8,312 nucleotides of DNA from Natronohydrobacter sp. (GTDB taxonomy: Bacteria; Pseudomonadota; Alphaproteobacteria; Rhodobacterales; Rhodobacteraceae), in NCBI GenBank assembly GCA_007117255.1, contig SKGU01000297.1, positions 1 to 8,312 on the forward strand, given 5' to 3'. Below are positions 1-6,041 of the stretch, one piece after another. Under the pieces are notes generated by a model that was not told the DNA's origin, searched no databases, and saw only the letters and a program-made list of their open reading frames with translations. Position numbers and translations under genes: made by a program. The number at the start of each line of letters is the position of its first letter. Within the stretch, counting starts at the first letter, position 1.

Positions 1-241
1 TAATGTCCATTTCCGACACAAAACACACCCTTCTTTGCGAGGAGGCCAGCATCACCTCAAAACCTTAAGAAACTCTCTGCAGAGCCCCAGTGCGTTTTTG
101 AAATTTGAGGAGCGGTGGAAAGGCACTGTTAAGAAGAGGCTGGTATCACGACTTTCGGGTTTAGGCAGCGCGACCTTGTGGAAAGGTTCCGTCAGCCTTT
201 GGGGGAATCGCCAACCCAAGGGACAGTTCGAAAGGGAAGTT
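1..241 (+). other. Leader region upstream of the che operon
   Basis: I see no convincing gene here. A reading frame open from a TTG at 35 runs into the STAS gene, but the part before 242 does not look like protein and has no matching ribosome site. Visible small elements are a 10-base palindrome CTCTGCAGAG at 75-84, the 9-base direct repeat GTGGAAAGG at 115-123 and 178-186, and a hairpin at 196-221. I found no clear sigma-70, sigma-28 or sigma-54 promoter. The best sigma-70-like pair, TTGAGG at 105-110 with TTAAGA at 129-134, is weak. The promoter may lie here or further upstream, beyond the window. Confidence 0.5.
196..221 (+). promoter_or_regulatory. Possible 5' UTR hairpin before the STAS gene
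   Basis: CCTT-T-GGG at 196-203 can pair with CCCAAGG at 215-221, giving seven base pairs with T200 bulged and an 11-base loop. It ends about ten bases before the Shine-Dalgarno-like stretch AAGGGA at 232-237. The same CCTTT (196-200) could instead pair with AAAGG at 182-186 or with AAAGG at 231-235, the latter inside the ribosome site. This is only base-pairing logic; no known riboswitch family was recognised and the transcription start is unknown. Confidence 0.25.
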
Positions 242-514
242 ATGGTTTCCATTATCTCCATGCCAGAGATCGTTGACGCCACAAGCGCGACAAAACTTGC
301 GAAGCAGCTTCTTGAACTGCGCAATTGCGATGTGATGCTCGACGCACAAGGCATTACGCGTTTCTCGGCATTCGGGCTTGAGGTTCTGATCGCCGCTTCA
401 CGACAATGGCAGGCTGACGGGCAGGTCTTCGATGTCGCCAACTGGTCAGATGAGGCGCTTATCGCGCTGCAAGCGCTTGGTGTCGAGCCAGCAGATTTTC
501 TGGCGGAGATCTGA
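242..514 (+). CDS. STAS-domain protein, CheS-like, first gene of che operon
   Basis: This 90-residue protein has the look of a single STAS domain: a beta strand around residues 30-34 (CDVMLD), then the loop and helix GITRFSAFGLEVLIAA (37-52), then FDVANWSDEALIALQALG (63-80). In anti-sigma-factor antagonists such as SpoIIAA the loop reads DSSG with a phosphorylated serine. Here the aligned residues are S42-A43-F44-G45, so the usual phosphoserine is alanine. The ATG at 242 follows AAGGGA at 232-237; an ATG at 260 has no ribosome site. The stop is one base from the next start, so it is co-translated with cheY. Rhizobial CheS (about 97 residues) occupies the same first position, binds CheA and speeds CheY1 dephosphorylation. 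That role is inferred here from position, size and fold only. Confidence 0.7.
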   Translation: MVSIISMPEIVDATSATKLAKQLLELRNCDVMLDAQGITRFSAFGLEVLIAASRQWQADGQVFDVANWSDEALIALQALGVEPADFLAEI

Positions 515-515
515 G

Positions 516-884
516 ATGTCGATACGTATTCTGGCTGTCGATGATTCCTCTACGATCCGGGGTCTTGTATCGCGCGCTTTGAAGCAGGCGGGCTTCGAGG
601 TTTATCTGGCTTGCGATGGTGTTGAGGGCGTTGGAACACTACCCGATGCCGATCCTCATCTGATCATAACAGATATCAATATGCCGAAAATGGATGGGTT
701 CGGATTGATCGAAAGCGTTCGGGCAAGCGCAGAATACCGATCTGTTCCGATTCTTGTGCTCACAACCGAAAGCGGTACCGAGCTTAAAGCGAGAGCGCGA
801 AAATGCGGCGCAACTGGCTGGATCGTCAAACCCTTCGAAGATGATCGTTTGATCGCGGTCATCGACAAGGTTCTGGGAAGGTAG
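516..884 (+). CDS. cheY: Chemotaxis response regulator CheY (first copy)
   Basis: A single receiver domain of 122 residues with no output domain. The acidic pair is D9-D10, the phospho-acceptor aspartate is D53 (in ITDINMPKMDG), the switch threonine is T83 or T84 (VLTTES), and the conserved lysine is K105 (VKPF). Trp102 sits where E. coli CheY has Tyr106. The ATG at 516 starts one base after the STAS stop and has GGAG at 505-508 as ribosome site; a longer reading frame from 432 is an overlap artefact. CheA should phosphorylate it. By gene order it matches S. meliloti CheY1, the phosphate sink that drains phosphate from the motor-binding CheY2. I infer that role from position and cannot tell from the sequence whether it binds the motor. 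Confidence 0.92.
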   Translation: MSIRILAVDDSSTIRGLVSRALKQAGFEVYLACDGVEGVGTLPDADPHLIITDINMPKMDGFGLIESVRASAEYRSVPILVLTTESGTELKARARKCGATGWIVKPFEDDRLIAVIDKVLGR

Positions 885-890
885 GTCACC

Positions 891-3038
891 ATGTCAGATA
901 TGGATGAATTTCTGGAGATGTTCTTCGCAGAGTGTGATGAACTTCTCGAAGGCGTCGCCACTGGACTGCGCCAGATGGACAGTTCGGAATATGAAAAAGA
1001 AACGGTTCATGCCGTCTTTCGGGCGGTTCACTCTGTAAAGGGCGGCGCTGCAGCATTCGGCCTGTCTGATCTTGTGTCCTTTGCGCATAAATTCGAGACA
1101 GTGCTTGACCTTGTAAGGTCTGATGCGCTTGATCCTGATCCCCGGTTGATGGCTGTGCTGCACAGGTCGTCGGATTGCCTTGCGGATCTTGTCGAGGCAG
1201 CGCGCAAATCAATCGACCCTGACCATGCCCGGCGCGAGGAGCTTCTTGGTGAGCTTGAAAAGCTGATTGGTGTCAAGGACGAGAATGAGAATGATGATGA
1301 TGTCGAGTTTGAGCCGATCTCCATCGACCTCATGAGTTTCGACGCGCCTGAAGTGCCAGAAAGCTACCGTATCTTTTTTGAACCCAATGCTGATCTCTAT
1401 CGGTCTGGGAACGACCCTGTCGCAATCATCCGGGCGCTGGACAAGCTTGGAGAGACAGATATCACGATTGATACAGCACGAGTTCCCGTGCTGTCTGAGT
1501 GGGATGACAGCACGCCTGTCTTGGGTTGGACAGTTCTTCTCAGGACGACGGCGTCAACAGCGGCCATCGAAGATGTCTTTGAATTTGTTGAAGACTGTTG
1601 CAAGCTTGAAATCACTGCACTGGTCGCAGAACAAGGCGACGAAGGGGACGGGACTGCGCAAACTTCGAGCGAAGATTTTCCCACGGTTGACGTAACTGCG
1701 CAACAGGTGCAAGAAACGACGGACGATCAGGCCGAGACGGTCTCTACCAAGGCCGCATTCTCGCCATTAGCTCCGACATCTGCAAATGCAGGGTCGGAAG
1801 GGCGGGCGGTCAAGTCTTCCGAGACATCATCATCCGCAACAATCCGGGTCAGCCTTGATCGGGTTGACAAGCTCATGAACATGATCGGCGAGCTGGTGAT
1901 CAAGGAGGCCATGCTTTCACAGGTCATTCAAACGGCCGGGTTCGCCGAGGACCCCGAGGTCAAGGGGGGTCTTGAATCTCTTAGGCAGCTCGCCGGTGAC
2001 ATTCAGGAAAGTGTGATGGCGATTCGGGCGCAACCACTCAAGCAGGTGTTTCAGCGCATGCATCGCATCCTCCGAGAAGCAGCGGAGGCAACTGGAAAGC
2101 AGGTTCGCCTGGTCACAAGCGGGGAACAAACCGAGGTCGACAAGACGATGATCGAGCGGCTGATAGATCCCTTGACGCATATGATCCGGAATTCGGTCGA
2201 TCACGGTCTTGAGGACGCCATCACGCGCAAACGCAACGGAAAACCGCAAGAAGGCACTGTGACCCTGTCTGCTGCGCACAAGTCCGGGCGGGTGCAGATA
2301 GAAGTGTCCGATAATGGTTGCGGAATAAACCGGGCGCGTGTCCGACAGATCGCTGAAGAGAAAGGCCTTATTGCGCCCGGAGCAACCCTCAGCCCGGCAG
2401 AGATCGACTCACTGCTTTTCCTGCCTGGGTTCTCTTCGAAATCTGAAGTTTCTGCACTTTCCGGACGTGGTGTTGGGCTTGATGTGGTGCGTCGTGAGAT
2501 AATGGCGCTCGGTGGGCGCGTCATGATTTCGTCCAGCGAAGGGAAAGGAACAACTTTCACCATAACATTGCCCCTTACCCTTGCGGTGCTCGAAGGTATG
2601 CTGATCCAGCTCAACAATCAGACGATGGTGTTGCCAATCACAGCGGTGCAAGAGACGCTTCGGCCAGAGCAATCGTCCCTGCATGGAATCGGTCGCTCTG
2701 GACGCACACTGTCAAACAGAGACGAACTTATCCCGATTATCGATCTGGGGTGTATTTTCGGCTTCCGAGAGAAGCCAAGTGCCTCTGATGAAGGTGTTTT
2801 GATCGTGGTTGAAACCGATGGTCATAAACGCGCTGCTTTTCAGGTCGACGCAATCTTTGATCAGCGACAAGTGGTTATCAAAAGCCTCGAAGAAAACTAT
2901 GGGCGCGTCCCTGGCGTATCGGCGGCGACGATCCTTGGAGACGGCAAGATCGCATTGATCATCGATCCGGAAGAAATTGTGCTGTCTTCTCACTCTGATC
3001 AGGGCCCGGAGCAAATGGCCCTCACAGCAAACGGATAA
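891..3038 (+). CDS. cheA: Chemotaxis histidine kinase CheA
   Basis: A full-length 715-residue CheA that transfers phosphate from ATP to its own histidine and then to CheY. P1 (about 1-110) carries the phospho-site H47 in FRAVHSVKGGAAAFG. A short acidic linker (129-140) leads to a P2-type regulator-binding region (about 155-246), followed by a long acidic and Ser/Thr-rich linker (247-315). P3, the dimer helices, starts near 316. P4 holds the N box (H430, N434, D437-H438-G439), the G1 box DNGCG (474-478), the F box FLPGFSS (510-516) and the G2 box GRGVGLD (525-531). P5, the CheW-like coupling domain, covers about 565-695. It acts in the cytoplasm at receptor arrays. It starts six bases after cheY and ends three bases before cheW. 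All key residues are present, so it should be active. Confidence 0.97.
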   Translation: MSDMDEFLEMFFAECDELLEGVATGLRQMDSSEYEKETVHAVFRAVHSVKGGAAAFGLSDLVSFAHKFETVLDLVRSDALDPDPRLMAVLHRSSDCLADLVEAARKSIDPDHARREELLGELEKLIGVKDENENDDDVEFEPISIDLMSFDAPEVPESYRIFFEPNADLYRSGNDPVAIIRALDKLGETDITIDTARVPVLSEWDDSTPVLGWTVLLRTTASTAAIEDVFEFVEDCCKLEITALVAEQGDEGDGTAQTSSEDFPTVDVTAQQVQETTDDQAETVSTKAAFSPLAPTSANAGSEGRAVKSSETSSSATIRVSLDRVDKLMNMIGELVIKEAMLSQVIQTAGFAEDPEVKGGLESLRQLAGDIQESVMAIRAQPLKQVFQRMHRILREAAEATGKQVRLVTSGEQTEVDKTMIERLIDPLTHMIRNSVDHGLEDAITRKRNGKPQEGTVTLSAAHKSGRVQIEVSDNGCGINRARVRQIAEEKGLIAPGATLSPAEIDSLLFLPGFSSKSEVSALSGRGVGLDVVRREIMALGGRVMISSSEGKGTTFTITLPLTLAVLEGMLIQLNNQTMVLPITAVQETLRPEQSSLHGIGRSGRTLSNRDELIPIIDLGCIFGFREKPSASDEGVLIVVETDGHKRAAFQVDAIFDQRQVVIKSLEENYGRVPGVSAATILGDGKIALIIDPEEIVLSSHSDQGPEQMALTANG

Positions 3039-3041
3039 ACC

Positions 3042-3512
3042 ATGCTAGATACATTGTCGCACAACACTATCGGCAAACAGGATGCAATCGCCTTCAAGCT
3101 GGCCGATCAGGATTTTTGCATCTCCATAGGCTGTGTTCGGGAGATACGCGGTTGGGCACCGACCACAGTGTTGCCGCATGCGCCAGAATATGTGCGCGGC
3201 GTGATCAATTTGCGTGGGTCTGTTGTCACGGTCGTCGATCTTTCGGCGCGCCTCGGGTTTGGGACATCAGAACCAACAGAGCGCCACGTCGTCATCATCG
3301 CGATGCATGAGGGGCGTGTTGTAGGGCTGCTTGCTGATCTGGTTTCTGACATCGTGACAATCAGCGATGACAACATCCAGCCGGTACCCGACATCGCGTC
3401 GGACCCTGCACGCGAATTCATCTCTGGCATGATAACCTTCGAAGATGGGCGGATCCTGCGGAAAATTGACTTGGAACGGCTATTGCCGACCTCTCCCTCT
3501 ATGCCGAGTTGA
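3042..3512 (+). CDS. cheW: Chemotaxis coupling protein CheW
   Basis: A 156-residue single CheW domain that links CheA to chemoreceptors in the cytoplasmic signalling array. The family hallmark VINLRGSVVTVVDL is visible at about 54-67, with N56-L57-R58-G59 at its core, and GVINLRG is preceded by the usual PEYVRG segment. The C-terminal part (FISGMITFEDGRILRKIDLERLL) has the typical final strand and helix. The size is normal, with a slightly long N-terminus. The ATG lies three bases after the cheA stop, with only a weak ribosome site, which suggests translational coupling to cheA. The C-terminal stop is followed closely by cheR. No receptor gene is near, so its receptor partners must be encoded elsewhere. 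Confidence 0.95.
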   Translation: MLDTLSHNTIGKQDAIAFKLADQDFCISIGCVREIRGWAPTTVLPHAPEYVRGVINLRGSVVTVVDLSARLGFGTSEPTERHVVIIAMHEGRVVGLLADLVSDIVTISDDNIQPVPDIASDPAREFISGMITFEDGRILRKIDLERLLPTSPSMPS

Positions 3513-3520
3513 GAAAACAG

Positions 3521-4366
3521 ATGATTGATAATGCTCCTCAAATGAATGCAGCACAATTTTCACAGCTCGCCCGCATCGTACATGAGGAAAGTGGTATCTC
3601 TTTGCCAGAGACCAAGCGTGGATTGCTTGCTGCAAGAATAAGTCGGCGCCTGCGCATCTTGAAGATGGATGATTTCTCTGCCTATTGCGGACTCTTGAGT
3701 AGTGCGCAGGGCGTGGATGAACGCCGTAATCTTATTACGGCGATCACAACCAATGTGACGGCGTTCTTTCGCGAGTCCCATCATTTTGATTTCATGACCC
3801 GCGAAATTCTGCCCGGTCTGATCGCGCAAGCGAAGAATGGTGGCAGAGTACGCATATGGTCGGCAGCTTGTTCGTCGGGTGAGGAAGCGTACTCTATTGC
3901 GATGAGTGTTCTGGACGTTTTTCCAGATGTCGCGAGGTATGATTTCCTTATCCTTGCGTCTGACATTGACCCGTTGATGATCCAGAAGGCAAATGATGGA
4001 TGCTACTCGGACCATGATTTAAGAGGTTTTGAGCCAGCGAAACGGGATCAGTATTTCGCGCGCTCAGAAAACGGATTTGAGGTCCGCGCGCATGTACGGA
4101 AAATTCTGCGCTTCGCTGAGCTTAATCTGCATGGAGAATGGCCGTTCCGTGGACGCTTTGATGTGATCTTTTGCCGAAATGTCGTGATCTATTTCGACAC
4201 TCCTCTGCGACAGAAACTCTGGTCAAAGTTTGCCGAGCGCCTGAATCAAACCGGACATCTATTGATCGGGCATTCCGAAAGAATCGATGGCCCGGCTGCA
4301 AATTCCTTTCGACTGGTCGGGCCAACTACTTATCAGCTGTCGAAAAGTCTCGCTCCAACACAATAA
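3521..4366 (+). CDS. cheR: Chemoreceptor methyltransferase CheR
   Basis: A 281-residue CheR that uses S-adenosylmethionine to methylate glutamates on chemoreceptors, giving sensory adaptation. The N-terminal all-helical domain (about 1-75) precedes the SAM-dependent catalytic domain. Visible motifs are TNVTAFFRE (77-85), the SAM-binding stretch WSAACSSGEEAYSIAM (113-128), the acidic SDID (147-150) and FCRNVVIYFD (217-226). There is no TPR extension. I chose the ATG at 3521, eight bases after the cheW stop, with GAGA at 3511-3514 as ribosome site. A TTG at 3509, overlapping the cheW stop, would add four residues and is possible. A CheR normally works against a CheB methylesterase, but no cheB follows; the next gene is a second cheY. 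Confidence 0.96.
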   Translation: MIDNAPQMNAAQFSQLARIVHEESGISLPETKRGLLAARISRRLRILKMDDFSAYCGLLSSAQGVDERRNLITAITTNVTAFFRESHHFDFMTREILPGLIAQAKNGGRVRIWSAACSSGEEAYSIAMSVLDVFPDVARYDFLILASDIDPLMIQKANDGCYSDHDLRGFEPAKRDQYFARSENGFEVRAHVRKILRFAELNLHGEWPFRGRFDVIFCRNVVIYFDTPLRQKLWSKFAERLNQTGHLLIGHSERIDGPAANSFRLVGPTTYQLSKSLAPTQ

Positions 4367-4370
4367 AGGA
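4366..4370 (+). promoter_or_regulatory. Ribosome binding site of second cheY
   Basis: AAGGA lies eight bases before the ATG at 4379 and overlaps the last base of the cheR stop codon. It is the clearest Shine-Dalgarno site in the che operon and fixes the start of the second cheY. It may allow that gene to be translated at a higher rate than its neighbours, which is an inference. Confidence 0.6.
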
Positions 4371-4378
4371 CAAACTTC

Positions 4379-4768
4379 ATGCCACTCAAATCCCAGCTAC
4401 ATATCATGGTCGTAGACGACATGAGTGTGAGCCGTGGTCTTATCGAACAGGCGCTCGATTGGGCGGGCCTTCGAAATGTACAATATGAAGCGAATGGTGA
4501 AGTAGCTCTTCGCAGGCTTGTCGCATCCCCCGTGCATCTGGTTATTTCAGATTACAACATGCCAGGCATGGACGGGCTACAATTGTTGCAGGGTTTGCGC
4601 ACAAACAAGACAACGCATCGGATCGGCTTTATCTTGATTACAGGGACGGCCAATCGCGATTTGATCGAGCGCGGGAAAGCTGCAGGAATGAACAATTTCA
4701 TTGCAAAACCATTCACCAAGGAAGGTCTGCTGCGTTGCATTGAGTCCGTCACAGGCAGATTGCAATGA
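4379..4768 (+). CDS. cheY: Chemotaxis response regulator CheY (second copy)
   Basis: A stand-alone receiver domain of 129 residues. D13-D14 form the acidic pair, D58 (VISDYNMPGMDG) is the phospho-acceptor, T88 (ILITGT) the switch threonine and K110 (AKPF) the conserved lysine. Phe107 occupies the place of E. coli CheY Tyr106, an aromatic residue that reports phosphorylation to the motor. It is clearly different in sequence from the first CheY of the operon, so this is not a recent duplication. In S. meliloti the CheY after cheR-cheB is CheY2, which binds the flagellar motor, and by position this copy is the better candidate for that job. The stop overlaps the next start by four bases (ATGA), so the two proteins are translationally coupled. 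Confidence 0.92.
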   Translation: MPLKSQLHIMVVDDMSVSRGLIEQALDWAGLRNVQYEANGEVALRRLVASPVHLVISDYNMPGMDGLQLLQGLRTNKTTHRIGFILITGTANRDLIERGKAAGMNNFIAKPFTKEGLLRCIESVTGRLQ

Positions 4769-5127
4769 TGGCACATCTACAGGCCCGAGCGGAGCAGGAC
4801 CAGCCGTCAGAGCAGCCGCTGGTGATCTCCATGCAAAGGATTGTCAACGAACTGGGGTTCATGGTTGATCATGCCGTTTTGCTGGATCAGCAGATCGGAC
4901 AGTTCACGATGCAGAGCGCGCCACTTGATCCGCGTGCGCTGCAAGGGGCGGACAAATTGCGGCAGGAACTGGAGGGTCTACAAGAGTTCATTCGGCGATT
5001 AATGGAAACACTTGGACCTGACGGTCTATGCTCGCCGGATATAGCCGCGGATACCCTCAAAGTCCGTGCGCAGGCATTGCGGTTGCGCGGCTTGCCACCT
5101 GAAGCCCAGTCCGATGACCTATGGTAA
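4765..5127 (+). CDS. Putative CheT-like CheY phosphatase (DxxxQ motif)
   Basis: A small 120-residue, mostly helical, soluble protein with no signal peptide or membrane segment. I do not recognise it by overall sequence. Its longest predicted helix (about 56-83) contains LQGADKLRQ, in which D63 and Q67 form a DxxxQ motif. CheZ uses D143 and Q147 in the same spacing to dephosphorylate CheY. The S. meliloti protein CheT, encoded last in its che operon, also has DxxxQ, dephosphorylates CheY1 and binds CheR. The present gene is likewise last, and its ATG overlaps the preceding cheY stop by four bases (a second ATG follows at 4768). A CheY phosphatase role is therefore a reasonable inference, but a five-residue motif can occur by chance. 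The final residues end in an acidic DDLW tail. Confidence 0.6.
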   Translation: MMAHLQARAEQDQPSEQPLVISMQRIVNELGFMVDHAVLLDQQIGQFTMQSAPLDPRALQGADKLRQELEGLQEFIRRLMETLGPDGLCSPDIAADTLKVRAQALRLRGLPPEAQSDDLW

Positions 5128-5543
5128 TGCCCAGACCACCACAGATTACAATGGTGCAACCACAGCCCGCTGTGTCGATAATCTGGACTGCTCGGCAGAA
5201 CTCAATCTTGTCCACTCAAGATCGTCTGGGCGCTTTTTTGTAGCGCCATAGGCGGTAGTCTGGCTGTATGCTGAACAGCCACAGATTCTGTCGTGCGGTC
5301 ATTCATCATCTGCTATGGTGAATTACTGATCAGGACTTTTGTGGAGTTTCGGGTTCTGGGGTCTGCTATAGCAGTGCTGCGTGGCTTCCTGTTGCTTATC
5401 CTACCAGTATGGTGGTTTTGCAGCATCTTCTCGATAGGGCTGCCGGGCGCTTGACCAAGCGTATGCGCTAGAGACATTTCAGCGGGGGCAGGCGGAGCCC
5501 AATGCCCACGCTTGTTCAGCGCTTGTCGCGAACTTCCATCAAC
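5128..5543. other. Non-coding region between che operon and tRNA-Cys
   Basis: About 416 bases between convergent units with no supported gene. The left part (5129-5281) is hairpin-rich on the + strand: 5137-5156 (CACCA/TGGTG), 5161-5174 (CACAG/CTGTG), 5188-5198 (CTGC/GCAG), 5205-5222 (ATCTTG/CAAGAT), 5229-5247 (GGCGCT/AGCGCC) and 5261-5281 (TGGCTGT/ACAGCCA). Further right are a perfect 12-base palindrome CTGCTATAGCAG at 5363-5374, a small hairpin CGCTT/AAGCG at 5448-5461 and a short direct repeat CGCTTGT at 5509-5515 and 5520-5526. I saw no T-rich terminator on the - strand for the tRNA. An open frame on the - strand crosses this area but reads through the tRNA and is not a gene. Confidence 0.6.
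5129..5239 (+). terminator. Possible structured terminator of the che operon
   Basis: GCCCAGAC at 5129-5136, starting two bases after the last che stop codon, is the exact reverse complement of GTCTGGGC at 5224-5231, which is followed by GC and a T6 run at 5234-5239. Four smaller hairpins fit between the two arms. A simpler reading is that the ATCTTG/CAAGAT hairpin at 5205-5222 followed by the T run ends transcription, but the 11-base gap is longer than usual. An alternative hairpin, GGCGCT/AGCGCC at 5229-5247, would put the T run in its loop and exclude the long-range stem. Position supports a terminator; structure is only suggestive. Confidence 0.3.
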
Positions 5544-5617
5544 TGGAGGCGAGTAGGAGAATCGAACTCCTGTACACGGATTTGCAATCCGCTGCGTAAC
5601 CACTCCGCCAACTCGCC
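5544..5617 (-). tRNA. tRNA-Cys (anticodon GCA)
   Basis: Read on the - strand, a complete 74-base cloverleaf is visible. The acceptor stem is GGCGAGT (5617-5611) with ACTCGCC (5554-5548). The anticodon stem GCGGA/TCCGT encloses the loop TTGCAAA, with anticodon GCA at 5585-5583. The T arm is AGGAG-TTCGATT-CTCCT (5571-5555). The discriminator base is U, the known identity base for cysteine tRNA, and the terminal CCA is encoded in the gene (5546-5544). It lies 36 bases downstream of the HIT gene on the same strand, with its own possible promoter overlapping the end of that gene. Confidence 0.95.
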
Positions 5618-5630
5618 GTCTGAGCGCCTG

Positions 5631-5657
5631 ATTAGACTTCGGGCTTTGGCCCGTCAA
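5631..5657 (-). promoter_or_regulatory. Possible sigma-70 promoter of tRNA-Cys
   Basis: On the - strand, TTGACG (5657-5652) and TCTAAT (5636-5631) each match five of six consensus bases for the -35 and -10 boxes. They would place the transcription start about seven bases before the mature tRNA, after a GC-rich stretch typical of stable-RNA promoters. The spacer as counted is 15 bases, shorter than the preferred 16-18, which is the main doubt. The -35 box contains the TGA stop of the HIT gene, so the tRNA promoter would be embedded in the end of its neighbour. Confidence 0.35.
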
Positions 5658-6037
5658 GGCCGCATCATCACCATAGGCCCGATATTGCGTCCCGCAAGAA
5701 TATGCACATGCAGATGTGGCACTTCCTGAACCCCGTCATGCCCTGCATTCGCGATCATTCGGTAGCCGTTGCCATCATCTCCGGGCGCCACACCGAGTTC
5801 TGCGCAGATGGTGCCAATGCTGCGCGTGTAGTCCAGAATCTCAGCGTCAGAAGCAGCGCGCGCGAAATGATCGTAGCAGACATAGGGGCCTTTCGGGATC
5901 ACCAACACATGATGCGGTGCTTTCGGCGCGATATCGCTAAATGCAAGCGTGTGCTGTGTCTCGTAAACTTTCTGACAGGGAATCTCACCGCGTAGGATTT
6001 TCGCAAAGATGTTCTGGTCGTCATAGTCATATTGCAT
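5654..6037 (-). CDS. HIT family (histidine triad) protein
   Basis: A 127-residue cytoplasmic protein of the histidine triad superfamily. The catalytic motif HLHVHIL is at 108-114, with H108, H110 and H112 forming the H-x-H-x-H triad, and the upstream IFAKILRGEIP (10-20), FSDIAPKAPHHVLVIPKG (33-50) and MIANAGHDGVQEVPHLH (94-110) are typical of the HinT branch. Proteins of this branch hydrolyse nucleoside phosphoramidates and acylated adenylates in the purine pathway; the exact substrate here cannot be read. I place the start at the ATG at 6037 with GGAG at 6048-6045 as ribosome site; a longer frame upstream lies inside the dehydrogenase. It begins four bases after the dehydrogenase stop, so the two are co-transcribed. 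Confidence 0.92.
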   Translation of the reverse strand: MQYDYDDQNIFAKILRGEIPCQKVYETQHTLAFSDIAPKAPHHVLVIPKGPYVCYDHFARAASDAEILDYTRSIGTICAELGVAPGDDGNGYRMIANAGHDGVQEVPHLHVHILAGRNIGPMVMMRP

Positions 6038-6041
6038 GGGT

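Noticed and set aside
40..53. Perfect AGGAGG Shine-Dalgarno sequence near the left edge
   Set aside because: Five bases later there is ATC, not a usual start codon, and that frame meets TAA within a few codons.
35..241. N-terminal extension of the STAS protein from a TTG at 35
   Set aside because: The added 69 residues do not resemble a STAS domain or a signal peptide, and a plausible ribosome site precedes the ATG at 242, which gives the normal family size.
1917..2684. Several overlapping - strand open frames inside cheA
   Set aside because: They lie antisense to conserved CheA kinase motifs and have no recognisable protein features of their own.
5128..5543. CRISPR array, insertion sequence or attachment site next to the tRNA
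   Set aside because: There are no regularly spaced repeats, no transposase remnants, and no second copy of the tRNA 3' end in the window.
5640..5653. Hairpin CGGGC/GCCCG as an intrinsic terminator of the HIT gene
   Set aside because: The stem is directly after the stop codon but no T run follows on the - strand; the bases after it look more like a promoter -10 box.
5313..5657. Open frame of 114 residues on the - strand
   Set aside because: It is a translation through the complete tRNA-Cys gene and its flanks, with no ribosome site and no recognisable protein features.
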